Assembly: GCF_000520995.1 (NCBI RefSeq)
Contig: NZ_JACA01000014.1
Span: 1-64,000, forward strand
From: Aquimarina macrocephali JAMB N27
GTDB taxonomy: Bacteria; Bacteroidota; Bacteroidia; Flavobacteriales; Flavobacteriaceae
Length of the DNA: 64,000 nt
Reading direction: 5' to 3'
Shown here one piece after another: positions 15,408 to 23,802 of this stretch. The notes beneath the pieces were generated by a model, which was given only the letters and a program-made list of their open reading frames with translations, was not told the origin of the DNA and searched no databases. Position 1 is the stretch's first letter. Each line of letters begins with the position of its first letter. The position numbers were made by a program, and so were the translations under genes.

Positions 15408-18176
15408 TTATGACTTGTAATAATACCAAATACTACTACCAATTAATAAAATAATAAGTAAAAACACAGCCAAAAAAAGATAGTTATGACTATTGTTGTT
15501 TACAGTAGAGGTAACGTTTTCAATACTACCGGTTAAAATTAATGGTGCCCAAAAATATGGAGAGTTTTCTGATAATTGATGTTCTTTTAGGTATCTAAGT
15601 TTAGCTTTTCTTAATGCATCTGATTTTGTTTTTCCTTTTTTTAGGTGGTTGTAAAAATCAAGAATAATTTCTGAACTTGATTTTTCATTGGTATTCCATA
15701 ATGAAGAGATTACATTTTTGGATCCAGATTGAAAAAAACCACGCGATAAACTCATGACACCTTCTCCTGGTTGTATATCACCGATGCTAGTTTGGCATGC
15801 ATCTAAGATTATTAAATCTGCTTGATTTTTAACAAAATATAACTCGTTTAGAGTGATTTTTTCGTCATAAAATGCTATCCAAGGATCATGATTACTAGTA
15901 GAACTTGCATGGGTGGATAGATGTATGATATTAAATGTGTTAGCGTTGTTAATAAAACTTGATTTTAAAGCTTGTTCTTGATATAATATTTTAGCAGGAA
16001 ATAACTTTTGTATTTCTTTCATTTTATACTCACTTCTATTCAAGCTAGCTAACTTGTGTTTTTGGAAATGTATAGGAGCGAATGCAATAAGGTTAGAAGT
16101 AGGGTTTCTTTTTTTTTGCTCTACCTTTTTTAATAAAGACATAGAATAAGCATAGCTTATCTCTGTAGAATATATTAAGTAAGGTGTTCGTTTTTTTTGG
16201 GGAAGAGGAGCTGTAATTAGAGTTTCAAACGGAAAGTTTTGCAATATATAATCAGGGATTATTAGTAGCTTTTTGTTTTTTAATAGAGTATTAGCATTAT
16301 CGAAAGGAAATAATTTTTGATAAACAGAAAAAGATGTCGTGCTAAAAGCATCTAATTGTTGTTGCGTGGTAAGTGGTTTAGTGCTAAACTTATTAATAAA
16401 TTTAATTTCTTTGTGTAATTGTTTTATGTCTTGTATTTCAAAAAAGTTAACCCCTTCTTTATTTATATAAATACCATATCCTTCATTTTTTGTAATAATA
16501 TATTGTACTAAATCTGTTGAAGAAGATATGATTTTAGAATAACTTTCTTTAAATGAAGAAATTGCTATTTCTTTTTTGTATTGAAAATAGCCCGGATATT
16601 CTTTTTCTAAAGAACTAATAAAGTTTTGGTATTCTTTTTTATGTTTAAATAGTAAAGATTGCTTTTCGGGTTCAGAGAGTAATGTATCTATTTTTTGTAG
16701 TTCTATGGTTTCATGTATTTTATGTTTTAAGCTATATTCCCTTTCTTGAAGGACCTCAGGAAGTCCCCCTCTCTTTTTGGCTTCCTCATGAGTTAAATTT
16801 TCTAGTAAGGATAAAGATTTACTTTTTTCCATAAAGAAAAAAGCCTTTTTTGCATCCTGTAATTCATAACAAATAGAAGTGGCCAGCATATATAGATCAA
16901 TGCCTTTTTTCCTCCAAAAATATTTAGACTGTTGTTCGGTACTTTCTAATCTAATAATATCTATTAATTTATCAGCAAGAGTAATGGTTTCTAATGCATT
17001 TTGAAGATATTCTTCATTTTTAGTTTTTGAAAAAAAATCTAACCATGCATTGGCCTTGTCTTTAAGATCATTTACTAAATTAACCTTATCATAAGATTGC
17101 GCCAATTTCTCTATAGATGGGAGTTTTTTTAAATCAAAATTATCATATTGATCTATACCATAGAATATTGCTTTTTGGTAATTTGTTAAAGCATCTGCAT
17201 GGTTTTGCTTTTTTAAATAATAATCCCCTAGATTATCATAGATTGAGGTTTTTAAGGAATCATATTGTTTGGCATTTTGGTAATTTTCATAAGCTAATTG
17301 ATCTTTACCTAATTTGGCATTAATGTATCCTAAAGCATTATATGTTGTAGCAATATTATGTTTGTTTTTTTGATTAGTTTTTAAACTTAATGTTAATGCC
17401 TTTTTATAATAATCAATTGCTTTTTGGTGTTGTTCGATTTTATCATAGATATAGCCATATCTGGCATAGATTATTATCTGATTTTTTGTTTTAAGTTGCT
17501 CAGATAGTTGTAAGATGTTTTCTTCTGTTTTTTTTAGATATTCGATGGCTTTTATATAATGATCCTTTTTCATTGTTTCAGAATAAACACGCGAAAAGCT
17601 CAGGTAAACACGGTATTTTTCTTTATTTAATATAGAATCATTAGCTTGTTTAATAATATTTTCTGCTTCGTTAAGATAATCTATGGCTTTATAATAGTCT
17701 CCTTGTTCTATATAAAGATTGTTAATACCAATGGTATATGCCATGATAGTATACCTATCTTTATGGGATTGCTTAATTAGGGTTTTAAAAGTTTTTAAAG
17801 CTTTTGTTCTGTTTCCAGAATAGAGATACATATATGCAAGGTTGTTATAACTTTTATTAACCTTATAAGGAATGGTGTCTATAAATTGTTTTTGAATATG
17901 TAATGCTTTTTTAGTGTTACATATAGCATTTTCATAATCTTTATTTCTAACATTAAATTTCCCAAATTCATTATATAAATAACTTGTAATTATTGGATTA
18001 TCCATACCTTTTTTACTTTCTAAAAGGGTCTTAATCTTCTCTATTTTACAATTGTATTCTAAAGTTGAATTTTCTAACTTTTTATATTCAATCTCTAGGG
18101 AGAACTCTTTAGTACTTTGAGTATATATGGAGGGCAGAGTAAATAAATATATAACAAAAGAGTAATAAAGTCGCAT
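15408..18176 (-). CDS. exported TPR-CHAT protease-like protein with C-terminal membrane anchor
   Basis: The 922-residue protein starts with a signal peptide (MRLYYSFVIYLF...IYTQ). Tetratricopeptide repeats fill roughly residues 30-350, a helical linker follows, and a CHAT domain occupies about 620-880. The caspase-like catalytic pair is intact: His756 in HLSTHASST and Cys794 in LILDACQTS. A transmembrane helix (about 897-915) and a short YYYKS tail close the chain, so the TPR and CHAT parts should face the periplasm. CHAT enzymes are cysteine proteases in several bacterial immune systems, but secreted TPR-CHAT proteins of Bacteroidota have no settled function. It follows a subtilase gene on the same strand, with an ECF sigma and a TPR membrane protein beyond it. 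Confidence 0.92.
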   Translation of the reverse strand: MRLYYSFVIYLFTLPSIYTQSTKEFSLEIEYKKLENSTLEYNCKIEKIKTLLESKKGMDNPIITSYLYNEFGKFNVRNKDYENAICNTKKALHIQKQFIDTIPYKVNKSYNNLAYMYLYSGNRTKALKTFKTLIKQSHKDRYTIMAYTIGINNLYIEQGDYYKAIDYLNEAENIIKQANDSILNKEKYRVYLSFSRVYSETMKKDHYIKAIEYLKKTEENILQLSEQLKTKNQIIIYARYGYIYDKIEQHQKAIDYYKKALTLSLKTNQKNKHNIATTYNALGYINAKLGKDQLAYENYQNAKQYDSLKTSIYDNLGDYYLKKQNHADALTNYQKAIFYGIDQYDNFDLKKLPSIEKLAQSYDKVNLVNDLKDKANAWLDFFSKTKNEEYLQNALETITLADKLIDIIRLESTEQQSKYFWRKKGIDLYMLATSICYELQDAKKAFFFMEKSKSLSLLENLTHEEAKKRGGLPEVLQEREYSLKHKIHETIELQKIDTLLSEPEKQSLLFKHKKEYQNFISSLEKEYPGYFQYKKEIAISSFKESYSKIISSSTDLVQYIITKNEGYGIYINKEGVNFFEIQDIKQLHKEIKFINKFSTKPLTTQQQLDAFSTTSFSVYQKLFPFDNANTLLKNKKLLIIPDYILQNFPFETLITAPLPQKKRTPYLIYSTEISYAYSMSLLKKVEQKKRNPTSNLIAFAPIHFQKHKLASLNRSEYKMKEIQKLFPAKILYQEQALKSSFINNANTFNIIHLSTHASSTSNHDPWIAFYDEKITLNELYFVKNQADLIILDACQTSIGDIQPGEGVMSLSRGFFQSGSKNVISSLWNTNEKSSSEIILDFYNHLKKGKTKSDALRKAKLRYLKEHQLSENSPYFWAPLILTGSIENVTSTVNNNSHNYLFLAVFLLIILLIGSSIWYYYKS

Positions 18177-18192
18177 ATTGTAGGGTTAGAAT

Positions 18193-18324
18193 GAGGCTGT
18201 CTAAAAAGTCAAAAACCGTATGCATTGTCGGCCTTAAGTTTGTCTAAAACCAATTTATAATCAATCAGTTAATGATTTTGACAAGCTTAGTCTGACAGCT
18301 AAGGATTACTTTTTAGACAGCCTC
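18193..18324. mobile_element. MITE-like 132-bp element with 17-bp terminal inverted repeats
   Basis: GAGGCTGTCTAAAAAGT at 18193-18209 is perfectly inverted at 18308-18324. The intervening 98 bases have no coding potential. The GAGGCTGTCT terminus resembles the ends of several DDE transposase insertion sequences, so this may be a non-autonomous derivative or a solo remnant. No convincing target-site duplication is visible (left flank TAGAAT, right flank CTCTAA). It ends 16 bases before the CHAT start codon, so the CHAT gene must be transcribed from or through it. Confidence 0.7.
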
Positions 18325-18350
18325 CTCTAAAATAAGAATCTTTTTTGTTT

Positions 18351-18375
18351 AAAAAAAAATAAAGCTATTTGCTTT
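18351..18375 (-). terminator. terminator of the subtilase gene
   Basis: On the minus strand AAAGC (18375-18371), loop AAATA and GCTTT (18365-18361) are followed by A and nine T residues. A further imperfect hairpin (18369-18390) precedes it. It lies just past the subtilase stop and before the inverted-repeat element, so the CHAT gene is probably not in the subtilase transcript. Confidence 0.65.
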
Positions 18376-18401
18376 AGGATTAACACCTAAGCAGAGGTAT
18401 T

Positions 18402-19655
18402 TTATTCAATAACTCTATCACCATAATATGTAGGCAGTGATCCAGAAATCAATAATGTTCCGTTAATTCGTAATTGATTTGTAATCTCTACGGGTGTTGT
18501 ATATCCAGATAGATAATATATAGCAGACTTTGCCGCTACTAAGGGAGCCGCATACGAAGTTCCCGAAACCAGATAAAGTGCTCCATCATTATCGTAAAAA
18601 GATACTTGATCCCCTATAGATAAAAAATCTACACTTGTAATACCATAATTAGAAAAAGAAGATTTTACTATTTCTGCTCTGTTTTGAAAACTAAAACTAC
18701 CTATACCAAGAACATTGTTGTTGTTGTATGAAGAGGGATAATGAGCAACAGATTCATTATTATGATTATCGTTTCCAGAAGAAGATATGTGAAGAATATC
18801 TGGGTTTTCAGAAATAAACTTATAAAGCAATGAACTAGGAGCGCTATACCATCCAAAACTCATATTAATTATAGAAACAGATGGTTTGTTTACAGTATAT
18901 AAATAACCACATAATAGTTTAAAAGTGGATGTTTTTCCTAAATGATCAAATACCTTAACTGGTAATATTCGATAATCAGTAATGTTTTCATTATCTAATT
19001 TAGATTTAATAATACTACTTACAATGGTTCCATGCCCATTATCGTCATATACATCATTATCACTATTTATAAAGTCCCAACCAGATATTTCTTCTCCTTC
19101 TTCATTTTTTTTACAAAGTCTGGCATTAGATGTTGAAGTATATAAAAAAGGATCTCTATATGGTAGTTTATTTAAATTTATACCAGTATCAAGAATAGCA
19201 ATTGTTATAGTAGAATTAGGTTTTAAAAAAGAGGTAATTAATGAATTACTATGACTAGATGTAATTGTTGTTAAGGTTGTTGGTGATGTATTTTCATTGG
19301 TATAAAAAAATTGATAATCTGTTCCTTCTATACCTCCTTCTTGAGTGATTTGATCATTTCTTCCTTCAATATCTACACTTGGATCAAACTCCCATTTCTC
19401 GATTCTATCATTAGTACAATCACATTTTTTAAATCGTTTTACGTTATATTTTCTTCTTAAATTATTTTTCATGGAAGTATTGACCCCTTGTTTATATGCT
19501 ATAATTAATTCATTTGCAGATCTAATAGGTAGATTAACAGGATTATTTTTACTAAAACTCTGATCTGTTACTGGTTTATCTATATCCTGAGTTGTACAAC
19601 CAAAAATGAAGAAATATATTATTAATAGAGGCAATAAAGGTTTTAAGCATTTCAT
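18402..19655 (-). CDS. S8 family subtilisin-like serine protease, lipoprotein
   Basis: The 417-residue protein has a lipobox (FIFGC, Cys20). Residues of about 45-120 resemble an inhibitor-like propeptide (ELIIAYKQG, then RRKYNV) and the catalytic domain follows. The triad is intact: Asp156 (AILDTG), His208 (NGHGT) and Ser367 (SGTSYAAP), with oxyanion Asn295 (SSSGND). It should be a membrane-anchored protease in the periplasm or at the surface. The gene lies between a divergent ECF sigma factor and the CHAT gene. A proteolytic relay with the CHAT protein or with the membrane TPR protein at 20450-21271 is an inference from context. Confidence 0.93.
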   Translation of the reverse strand: MKCLKPLLPLLIIYFFIFGCTTQDIDKPVTDQSFSKNNPVNLPIRSANELIIAYKQGVNTSMKNNLRRKYNVKRFKKCDCTNDRIEKWEFDPSVDIEGRNDQITQEGGIEGTDYQFFYTNENTSPTTLTTITSSHSNSLITSFLKPNSTITIAILDTGINLNKLPYRDPFLYTSTSNARLCKKNEEGEEISGWDFINSDNDVYDDNGHGTIVSSIIKSKLDNENITDYRILPVKVFDHLGKTSTFKLLCGYLYTVNKPSVSIINMSFGWYSAPSSLLYKFISENPDILHISSSGNDNHNNESVAHYPSSYNNNNVLGIGSFSFQNRAEIVKSSFSNYGITSVDFLSIGDQVSFYDNDGALYLVSGTSYAAPLVAAKSAIYYLSGYTTPVEITNQLRINGTLLISGSLPTYYGDRVIE

Positions 19656-19703
19656 TTTATTTGTGTTTTAAATGTTACTTTTATCGTATGGTGCATAAAT
19701 AAT

Positions 19704-19719
19704 AAATTTATTACCCATA
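19704..19719. promoter_or_regulatory. candidate operator shared with 14208-14257
   Basis: AAATTTATTACCCATA differs at one position from AAATTCATTACCCATA at 14208-14223. It lies about 50 bases upstream of the subtilase start (as TATGGGTAATAAATTT on that strand) and 160 bases upstream of the divergent sigma gene. Chance reuse of a 15-of-16 match is unlikely but not excluded. Confidence 0.5.
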
Positions 19720-19877
19720 TATTTTAAATAAATTGAAAATAATGATTGCTTAATCTTCCATTAAGGGGGTTGGTTTCCTAAGGTTTGTCTCTAGGGTATT
19801 GATTTATATATTTTGAAATAAGTGTTTAGATTTAATCTTATCAATAATAAAAAAAGAAAACGAAAGAGGTTAACTTC

Positions 19878-20435
19878 ATGAAAGATATTACAAATGTAAA
19901 AGATAAGTTTATCACTGCACTCTTGCAAAATAATAGTGTTGTTATTGTCGAGATTTATGAAAGATTTTTTCCAAAAGCATTACGATTTATTTTACAAAAT
20001 AAAGGTAATCATGAGCAGGCTAGAGATGTTTTTCAAGAATCACTATTGTATATTGTTATAGGAGTTAGAGAAAGAAAACTTAATATCGATTGTTTTGAAG
20101 CTTATTTGTTTACAATTTGTAAAAATATTTGGAGAAGAGAGTTGGAAAAACAAAAAAAACGGGTAATAAAAGATGCTATTACTACACTAGTAGATAAAGA
20201 TACTGATTTTGCTTTATTTGTGTTAGAGCAAGAACAATTAGAGCTGTATAGAGAAAAATTTGCACTACTATCGGATAATTGTAAAGAGATTTTGTCACTT
20301 TTTTTTAATGACGTTTCTTATGAAGAGATTATCAAGGAGCTATCTTATGCTACTATTAATACAGCTAGGCAACGAATATTTAAGTGTAAAAACAAGTTAA
20401 TTAAAATGATAAAATCTGATAGTCGGTTTTACTAA
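19878..20435 (+). CDS. ECF-type RNA polymerase sigma factor
   Basis: The 185-residue sigma factor has region 2 (about 20-95: QARDVFQESLLYIV, FEAYLFTICKNIWRRELEKQ) and region 4 (about 125-182: LSDNCKEILSLFFNDVSYEEI, then a recognition helix NTARQRIFKCKNKL). It is followed after 14 bases by a single-pass TPR protein that probably acts as its anti-sigma partner, and is divergent from the subtilase gene. Likely targets are the neighbouring protease and lipoprotein genes carrying the ATGGGTAAT box. That target assignment is inferred. Confidence 0.9.
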   Translation: MKDITNVKDKFITALLQNNSVVIVEIYERFFPKALRFILQNKGNHEQARDVFQESLLYIVIGVRERKLNIDCFEAYLFTICKNIWRRELEKQKKRVIKDAITTLVDKDTDFALFVLEQEQLELYREKFALLSDNCKEILSLFFNDVSYEEIIKELSYATINTARQRIFKCKNKLIKMIKSDSRFY

Positions 20436-20449
20436 TATGAAATATAACA

Positions 20450-21271
20450 ATGAAATTTGATGATATTATTTACCAAAAAATAGAAGCATATTTATCTGGT
20501 AATATGAGTATTGATGATAGAGAAGCATTTGAGCTAAATATTTTGTCTAATAAAGAACTTCAAGAGGAAGTACAAGTTCAGAAAACTTTAAAATATGCTA
20601 TAAGTGAAAAACAATGGGTTTTAAGAGAGGATAACAGAGATGATGAAGAGGTAAATAAAATTAAAAATTTAAGAAAAAGTAAAGAGTACTCTTTAACTAT
20701 AGAAAAAATACAAGAAGCAGAAAACCTTTATTTTGAAAAAAAATCATTAAACAAAAAATGGGTTTATTTTTCAGGTGCTATTGCATCTGTAATTTGTATT
20801 ATATTGATGGTGCAATATTTTAGTGTTTCTCAAACAACAGATTCATTATATGCAGAATATAGTGATTGGAGTGAATTACCTTCTTTAACAATACAGGGTA
20901 ATATACAAGATAATCTTGCCGAAGGAGAACAATTATTTTTTGATAAAAAATATAGAGAAGCAATTTCTGTGTTCTCTAATAGCTTGAATACTTCATCCAA
21001 TGTTTCTAATATAGATTCTACTCCTTATATCTTATCTTATTTGGGAGTATCTTATCTTGAAATAGGAGAGTATCAAAAATCGTTACAAATATTTAATAAG
21101 CTCTTAAAAAGCAATTCTTTGGATAGCTCTAAAGGATACTGGTATATTACTTTGGTATATTTAAAAATGAGAGACAAACAAAAAGCGAAGGATACATTGC
21201 TGTTAATTCTTAAAAATGAGAAAAATTTTAATTTTCGAAAAGCAAAAGAGCTTTTTGATAAATTAGACTAA
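20450..21271 (+). CDS. single-pass membrane TPR protein, possible anti-sigma factor
   Basis: The 273-residue protein has a cytoplasmic N-terminal part (1-103) beginning MKFDDIIYQKIEAYLSGNMS, the small helical 'zinc-finger-like' opening common in Bacteroidota anti-sigma factors but without zinc ligands. One transmembrane helix follows (WVYFSGAIASVICIILMVQYF, about 104-124). The periplasmic part (about 150-270) holds at least two TPR units (EGEQLFFDKKYREAISVF, YLGVSYLEIGEYQKSLQIF). It is co-transcribed with the sigma factor. The TPRs could dock the TPR-CHAT protein or a substrate of the subtilase, so a regulated-proteolysis switch is plausible. Confidence 0.8.
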   Translation: MKFDDIIYQKIEAYLSGNMSIDDREAFELNILSNKELQEEVQVQKTLKYAISEKQWVLREDNRDDEEVNKIKNLRKSKEYSLTIEKIQEAENLYFEKKSLNKKWVYFSGAIASVICIILMVQYFSVSQTTDSLYAEYSDWSELPSLTIQGNIQDNLAEGEQLFFDKKYREAISVFSNSLNTSSNVSNIDSTPYILSYLGVSYLEIGEYQKSLQIFNKLLKSNSLDSSKGYWYITLVYLKMRDKQKAKDTLLLILKNEKNFNFRKAKELFDKLD

Positions 21272-21323
21272 AGAGTTTAATCTATTAATAATGGTATAAT
21301 CTTTACTTATATTAGAGAAACAA

Positions 21324-21361
21324 CGAGAAGCGTTACATACACCCATTAGTATTCTAAAAAA
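21324..21361 (+). pseudogene. vestige of a ydiJ-like 3' end, copy 2 of dispersed direct repeat
   Basis: CGAGAAGCGTTACAT, an extra ACA, then CCCATTAGTATTCTAAAAAA repeats 10050-10084 in the same orientation. It would encode REALH(T)PISILK, keeping the frame through a one-codon insertion, but an in-frame stop lies 33 bases upstream of the match and no open frame continues. It is either a remnant of a ydiJ paralogue or a scar of a rearrangement that brought in the 10.1-21.3 kb block. Confidence 0.8.
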
Positions 21362-21417
21362 ATACATCAAAGTGAATAATAATTATCTCTGGTCGAATCC
21401 AATAGTAAAATTGCAAA

Positions 21418-22275
21418 TTATGATTTCTCGAGAGATGTAATTACCTCATTTACCATAAAAGAAGCTTGCAGGGTCTCGGGATCAATTTCTAAGCTTTCTG
21501 CCTCTTCATTTGATTCTTCATAAGCTTTCATCGATTCATTTTCATAGTGAACTAATTTCCATGCTGCATCATGATATTCTAATGAGGTTAGATTTTCTAT
21601 CCAGTCTCCAGAATTTAAATAAAGACAGGAGCCGTTTTTATCTTTATATTCCCGCATTTGAGGTTGATGAATATGGCCACATACCACATAGCTATATTTG
21701 TTTTTAACCGCTAATTCTGCAGCAACATCTTCAAAATCATTAATATATTTCACTGCTTTTTTTACGCTATTTTTAATTTTCTTAGAAAGCGAAAACTTTT
21801 CTTTCCCTATACGTAGCAAAAACCAATTAATAGCTTGATTAAAAAGAATTAACATATCATACCCCCAACTGCCTAATTTAGCTAACCATTTTGCGTTTTG
21901 AATTGAGGCATCAAAAACATCTCCATGAAAGAACCATGCTTTTTTGCCATCTAATTCCAAAACGAGTTTATCAACTAATTTAAAATTTCCCATTTGGGCA
22001 TCGCTAAATTTGCGAAGCATCTCGTCGTGATTACCTGTGATATAGATAACCTCTGTTCCTTTTGATGCAAACGAAATGATCTTTTTGATAACCTTAAGGT
22101 GAGATTTTGGAAAGTATCGTTTTCTAAATTGCCAGATATCTATAATATCACCGTTAAGAATAAGAGTTTTTGGTTTGATACTATTTAGATAGTTGAGAAG
22201 CTCTTTTGCTTGACATCCATAAGTACCAAGATGGATATCCGAAATTACAACAAGCTCTACAATACGTTTTTTCAT
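21418..22275 (-). CDS. UDP-2,3-diacylglucosamine diphosphatase-like metallophosphoesterase
   Basis: The 285-residue calcineurin-type phosphoesterase has all metal motifs in order: ISDIHLG, NGDIID, TGNHDE, FHGD and CGHIH. The arrangement and length match LpxH-type enzymes that hydrolyse UDP-2,3-diacylglucosamine to lipid X in lipid A synthesis. The C-terminal 40 residues form an acidic extension. The ATG at 22275 (MKKRIVEL) is used; another ATG three codons upstream (22284) is equally possible. It is a monocistronic minus-strand gene. Confidence 0.88.
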   Translation of the reverse strand: MKKRIVELVVISDIHLGTYGCQAKELLNYLNSIKPKTLILNGDIIDIWQFRKRYFPKSHLKVIKKIISFASKGTEVIYITGNHDEMLRKFSDAQMGNFKLVDKLVLELDGKKAWFFHGDVFDASIQNAKWLAKLGSWGYDMLILFNQAINWFLLRIGKEKFSLSKKIKNSVKKAVKYINDFEDVAAELAVKNKYSYVVCGHIHQPQMREYKDKNGSCLYLNSGDWIENLTSLEYHDAAWKLVHYENESMKAYEESNEEAESLEIDPETLQASFMVNEVITSLEKS

Positions 22276-22535
22276 ATAAAACATAATAGGTACACAAAGA
22301 AAAGGACGGATTATAGACTGTGGATTAAGTAAGTATAAGCATATTGTTATGTGGTCTTTAAGAATTAAGTCATAATATTAATTAGAGATTAAGAAGCCTT
22401 TAGCTTGATACTGAGAATAAAGGAATATTAATTTTATTGATGATACAGTTTAGAATTAGCAAATACATTCAATTTTTGTAAATGAAACCCAATTTTTTAT
22501 ATCATAATACTACTGTATTTTTGAAGATTAAAAAT

Positions 22536-22543
22536 TACATTTG
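22536..22543 (+). promoter_or_regulatory. aroC -7 promoter element
   Basis: TACATTTG matches TAnnTTTG exactly and overlaps the upstream in-frame TTG at 22541. This argues that the aroC start is the ATG at 22559, giving a leader of only about 10 nt. Confidence 0.6.
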
Positions 22544-22558
22544 CTAAAAATTGTATGC

Positions 22559-23623
22559 ATGGCAGGAAATACATTTGGTAACCTATTTAAGGTAACTACT
22601 TTTGGAGAATCACACGGAGTAGCAATTGGCGGAGTCATTGATGGTTGCCCCGCTGGTGTAACACTTGACTTAGAAGCTATCCAACAAGAACTTGATCGTC
22701 GTAAACCTGGCCAGTCGGCTATTGTTACACAACGTAAAGAACCCGATAGTGTGGAGTTTTATTCTGGTATTTTTGAAGGCGTTACGACAGGAACTCCAAT
22801 TGGTTTTGCGATTAAAAATGCAAATCAAAAATCTAAAGATTATTCTCATATTAAAGATTCTTACCGCCCGTCTCATGCAGATTATACCTATGATCAGAAA
22901 TATGGTATTAGAGATTATAGAGGAGGAGGACGTTCTTCAGCTCGTGAAACAGCAAGTAGAGTAGTAGCAGGAGCAATCGCTAAACAAGTATTGTCTGATA
23001 TAAAATTTAATGCTTATGTAAGTGGTGTTGGTGCTATTAAATTAGAGAAAAGCCATACCGAACTTGATTTGTCATTAACAGAAAGTAATATTGTAAGATG
23101 CCCGGATCCTAAGTTAGCTGCGGAAATGGAACACTACATCAAACAAATTAGAAAAGAAGGAGATACCGTTGGCGGAATTGTAAGCTGCGTTATTTCTGGT
23201 GCACCTGTGGGATTAGGAGAACCTGCTTTTGATAAACTACATGCCGAATTAGGGAAAGCTATGTTATCAATTAATGCAGTTAAAGGGTTTGAGTATGGAA
23301 GTGGTTTTGCTGGATCAGAACTAAAAGGAAGTCAGCATAATGATCTTTTTAATACCGATGGAACTACAAAAACTAATCTATCTGGTGGTATACAAGGAGG
23401 GATTTCTAATGGGATGGATATCTATTTTAATGTGGCCTTTAAACCAGTAGCTACAATTATGCAGGATCAGGAGACTATTGATAAAGATGGTAATATCGTT
23501 ACTATGCAGGGAAAAGGACGACATGACCCTTGTGTCGTACCCAGAGCTGTGCCTATCGTTGAAGCCATGGCTGCTTTGGTACTTGTTGATTATTGGTTAA
23601 TGAATAGAACAATTAAAAAATAA
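22559..23623 (+). CDS. aroC: chorismate synthase
   Basis: This enzyme converts 5-enolpyruvylshikimate 3-phosphate to chorismate with reduced FMN, the last shared step of aromatic amino acid synthesis. The 354 residues start [20 protein letters not shown], the family's usual start, whereas an upstream TTG would add LKIVC and overlap the promoter. Signature segments are visible: [33 protein letters not shown] and a C-terminal [18 protein letters not shown]. The length is normal. It is monocistronic. Confidence 0.97.
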   Translation: MAGNTFGNLFKVTTFGESHGVAIGGVIDGCPAGVTLDLEAIQQELDRRKPGQSAIVTQRKEPDSVEFYSGIFEGVTTGTPIGFAIKNANQKSKDYSHIKDSYRPSHADYTYDQKYGIRDYRGGGRSSARETASRVVAGAIAKQVLSDIKFNAYVSGVGAIKLEKSHTELDLSLTESNIVRCPDPKLAAEMEHYIKQIRKEGDTVGGIVSCVISGAPVGLGEPAFDKLHAELGKAMLSINAVKGFEYGSGFAGSELKGSQHNDLFNTDGTTKTNLSGGIQGGISNGMDIYFNVAFKPVATIMQDQETIDKDGNIVTMQGKGRHDPCVVPRAVPIVEAMAALVLVDYWLMNRTIKK

Positions 23624-23802
23624 ATTAATACCAGGTAATCTGGTTTTAATACAAGATGATAAATTTAAGTTACGGGTCTGTAAAACACTGATATACTAAA
23701 AAAACAGACCTTTTATTTCGTATTTCGCAATTTCTGTCCCTTTTTATTATTTTAAATTTATATCTTGGACGCTGTTTTGGCTTAAAAAAATAAATTCTTC
23801 AC

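Noticed and set aside
22541..22558. TTG at 22541 as aroC start
   Set aside because: It overlaps the exact TACATTTG promoter element and adds residues not found in chorismate synthases; the ATG at 22559 gives the usual MAGNTFG.
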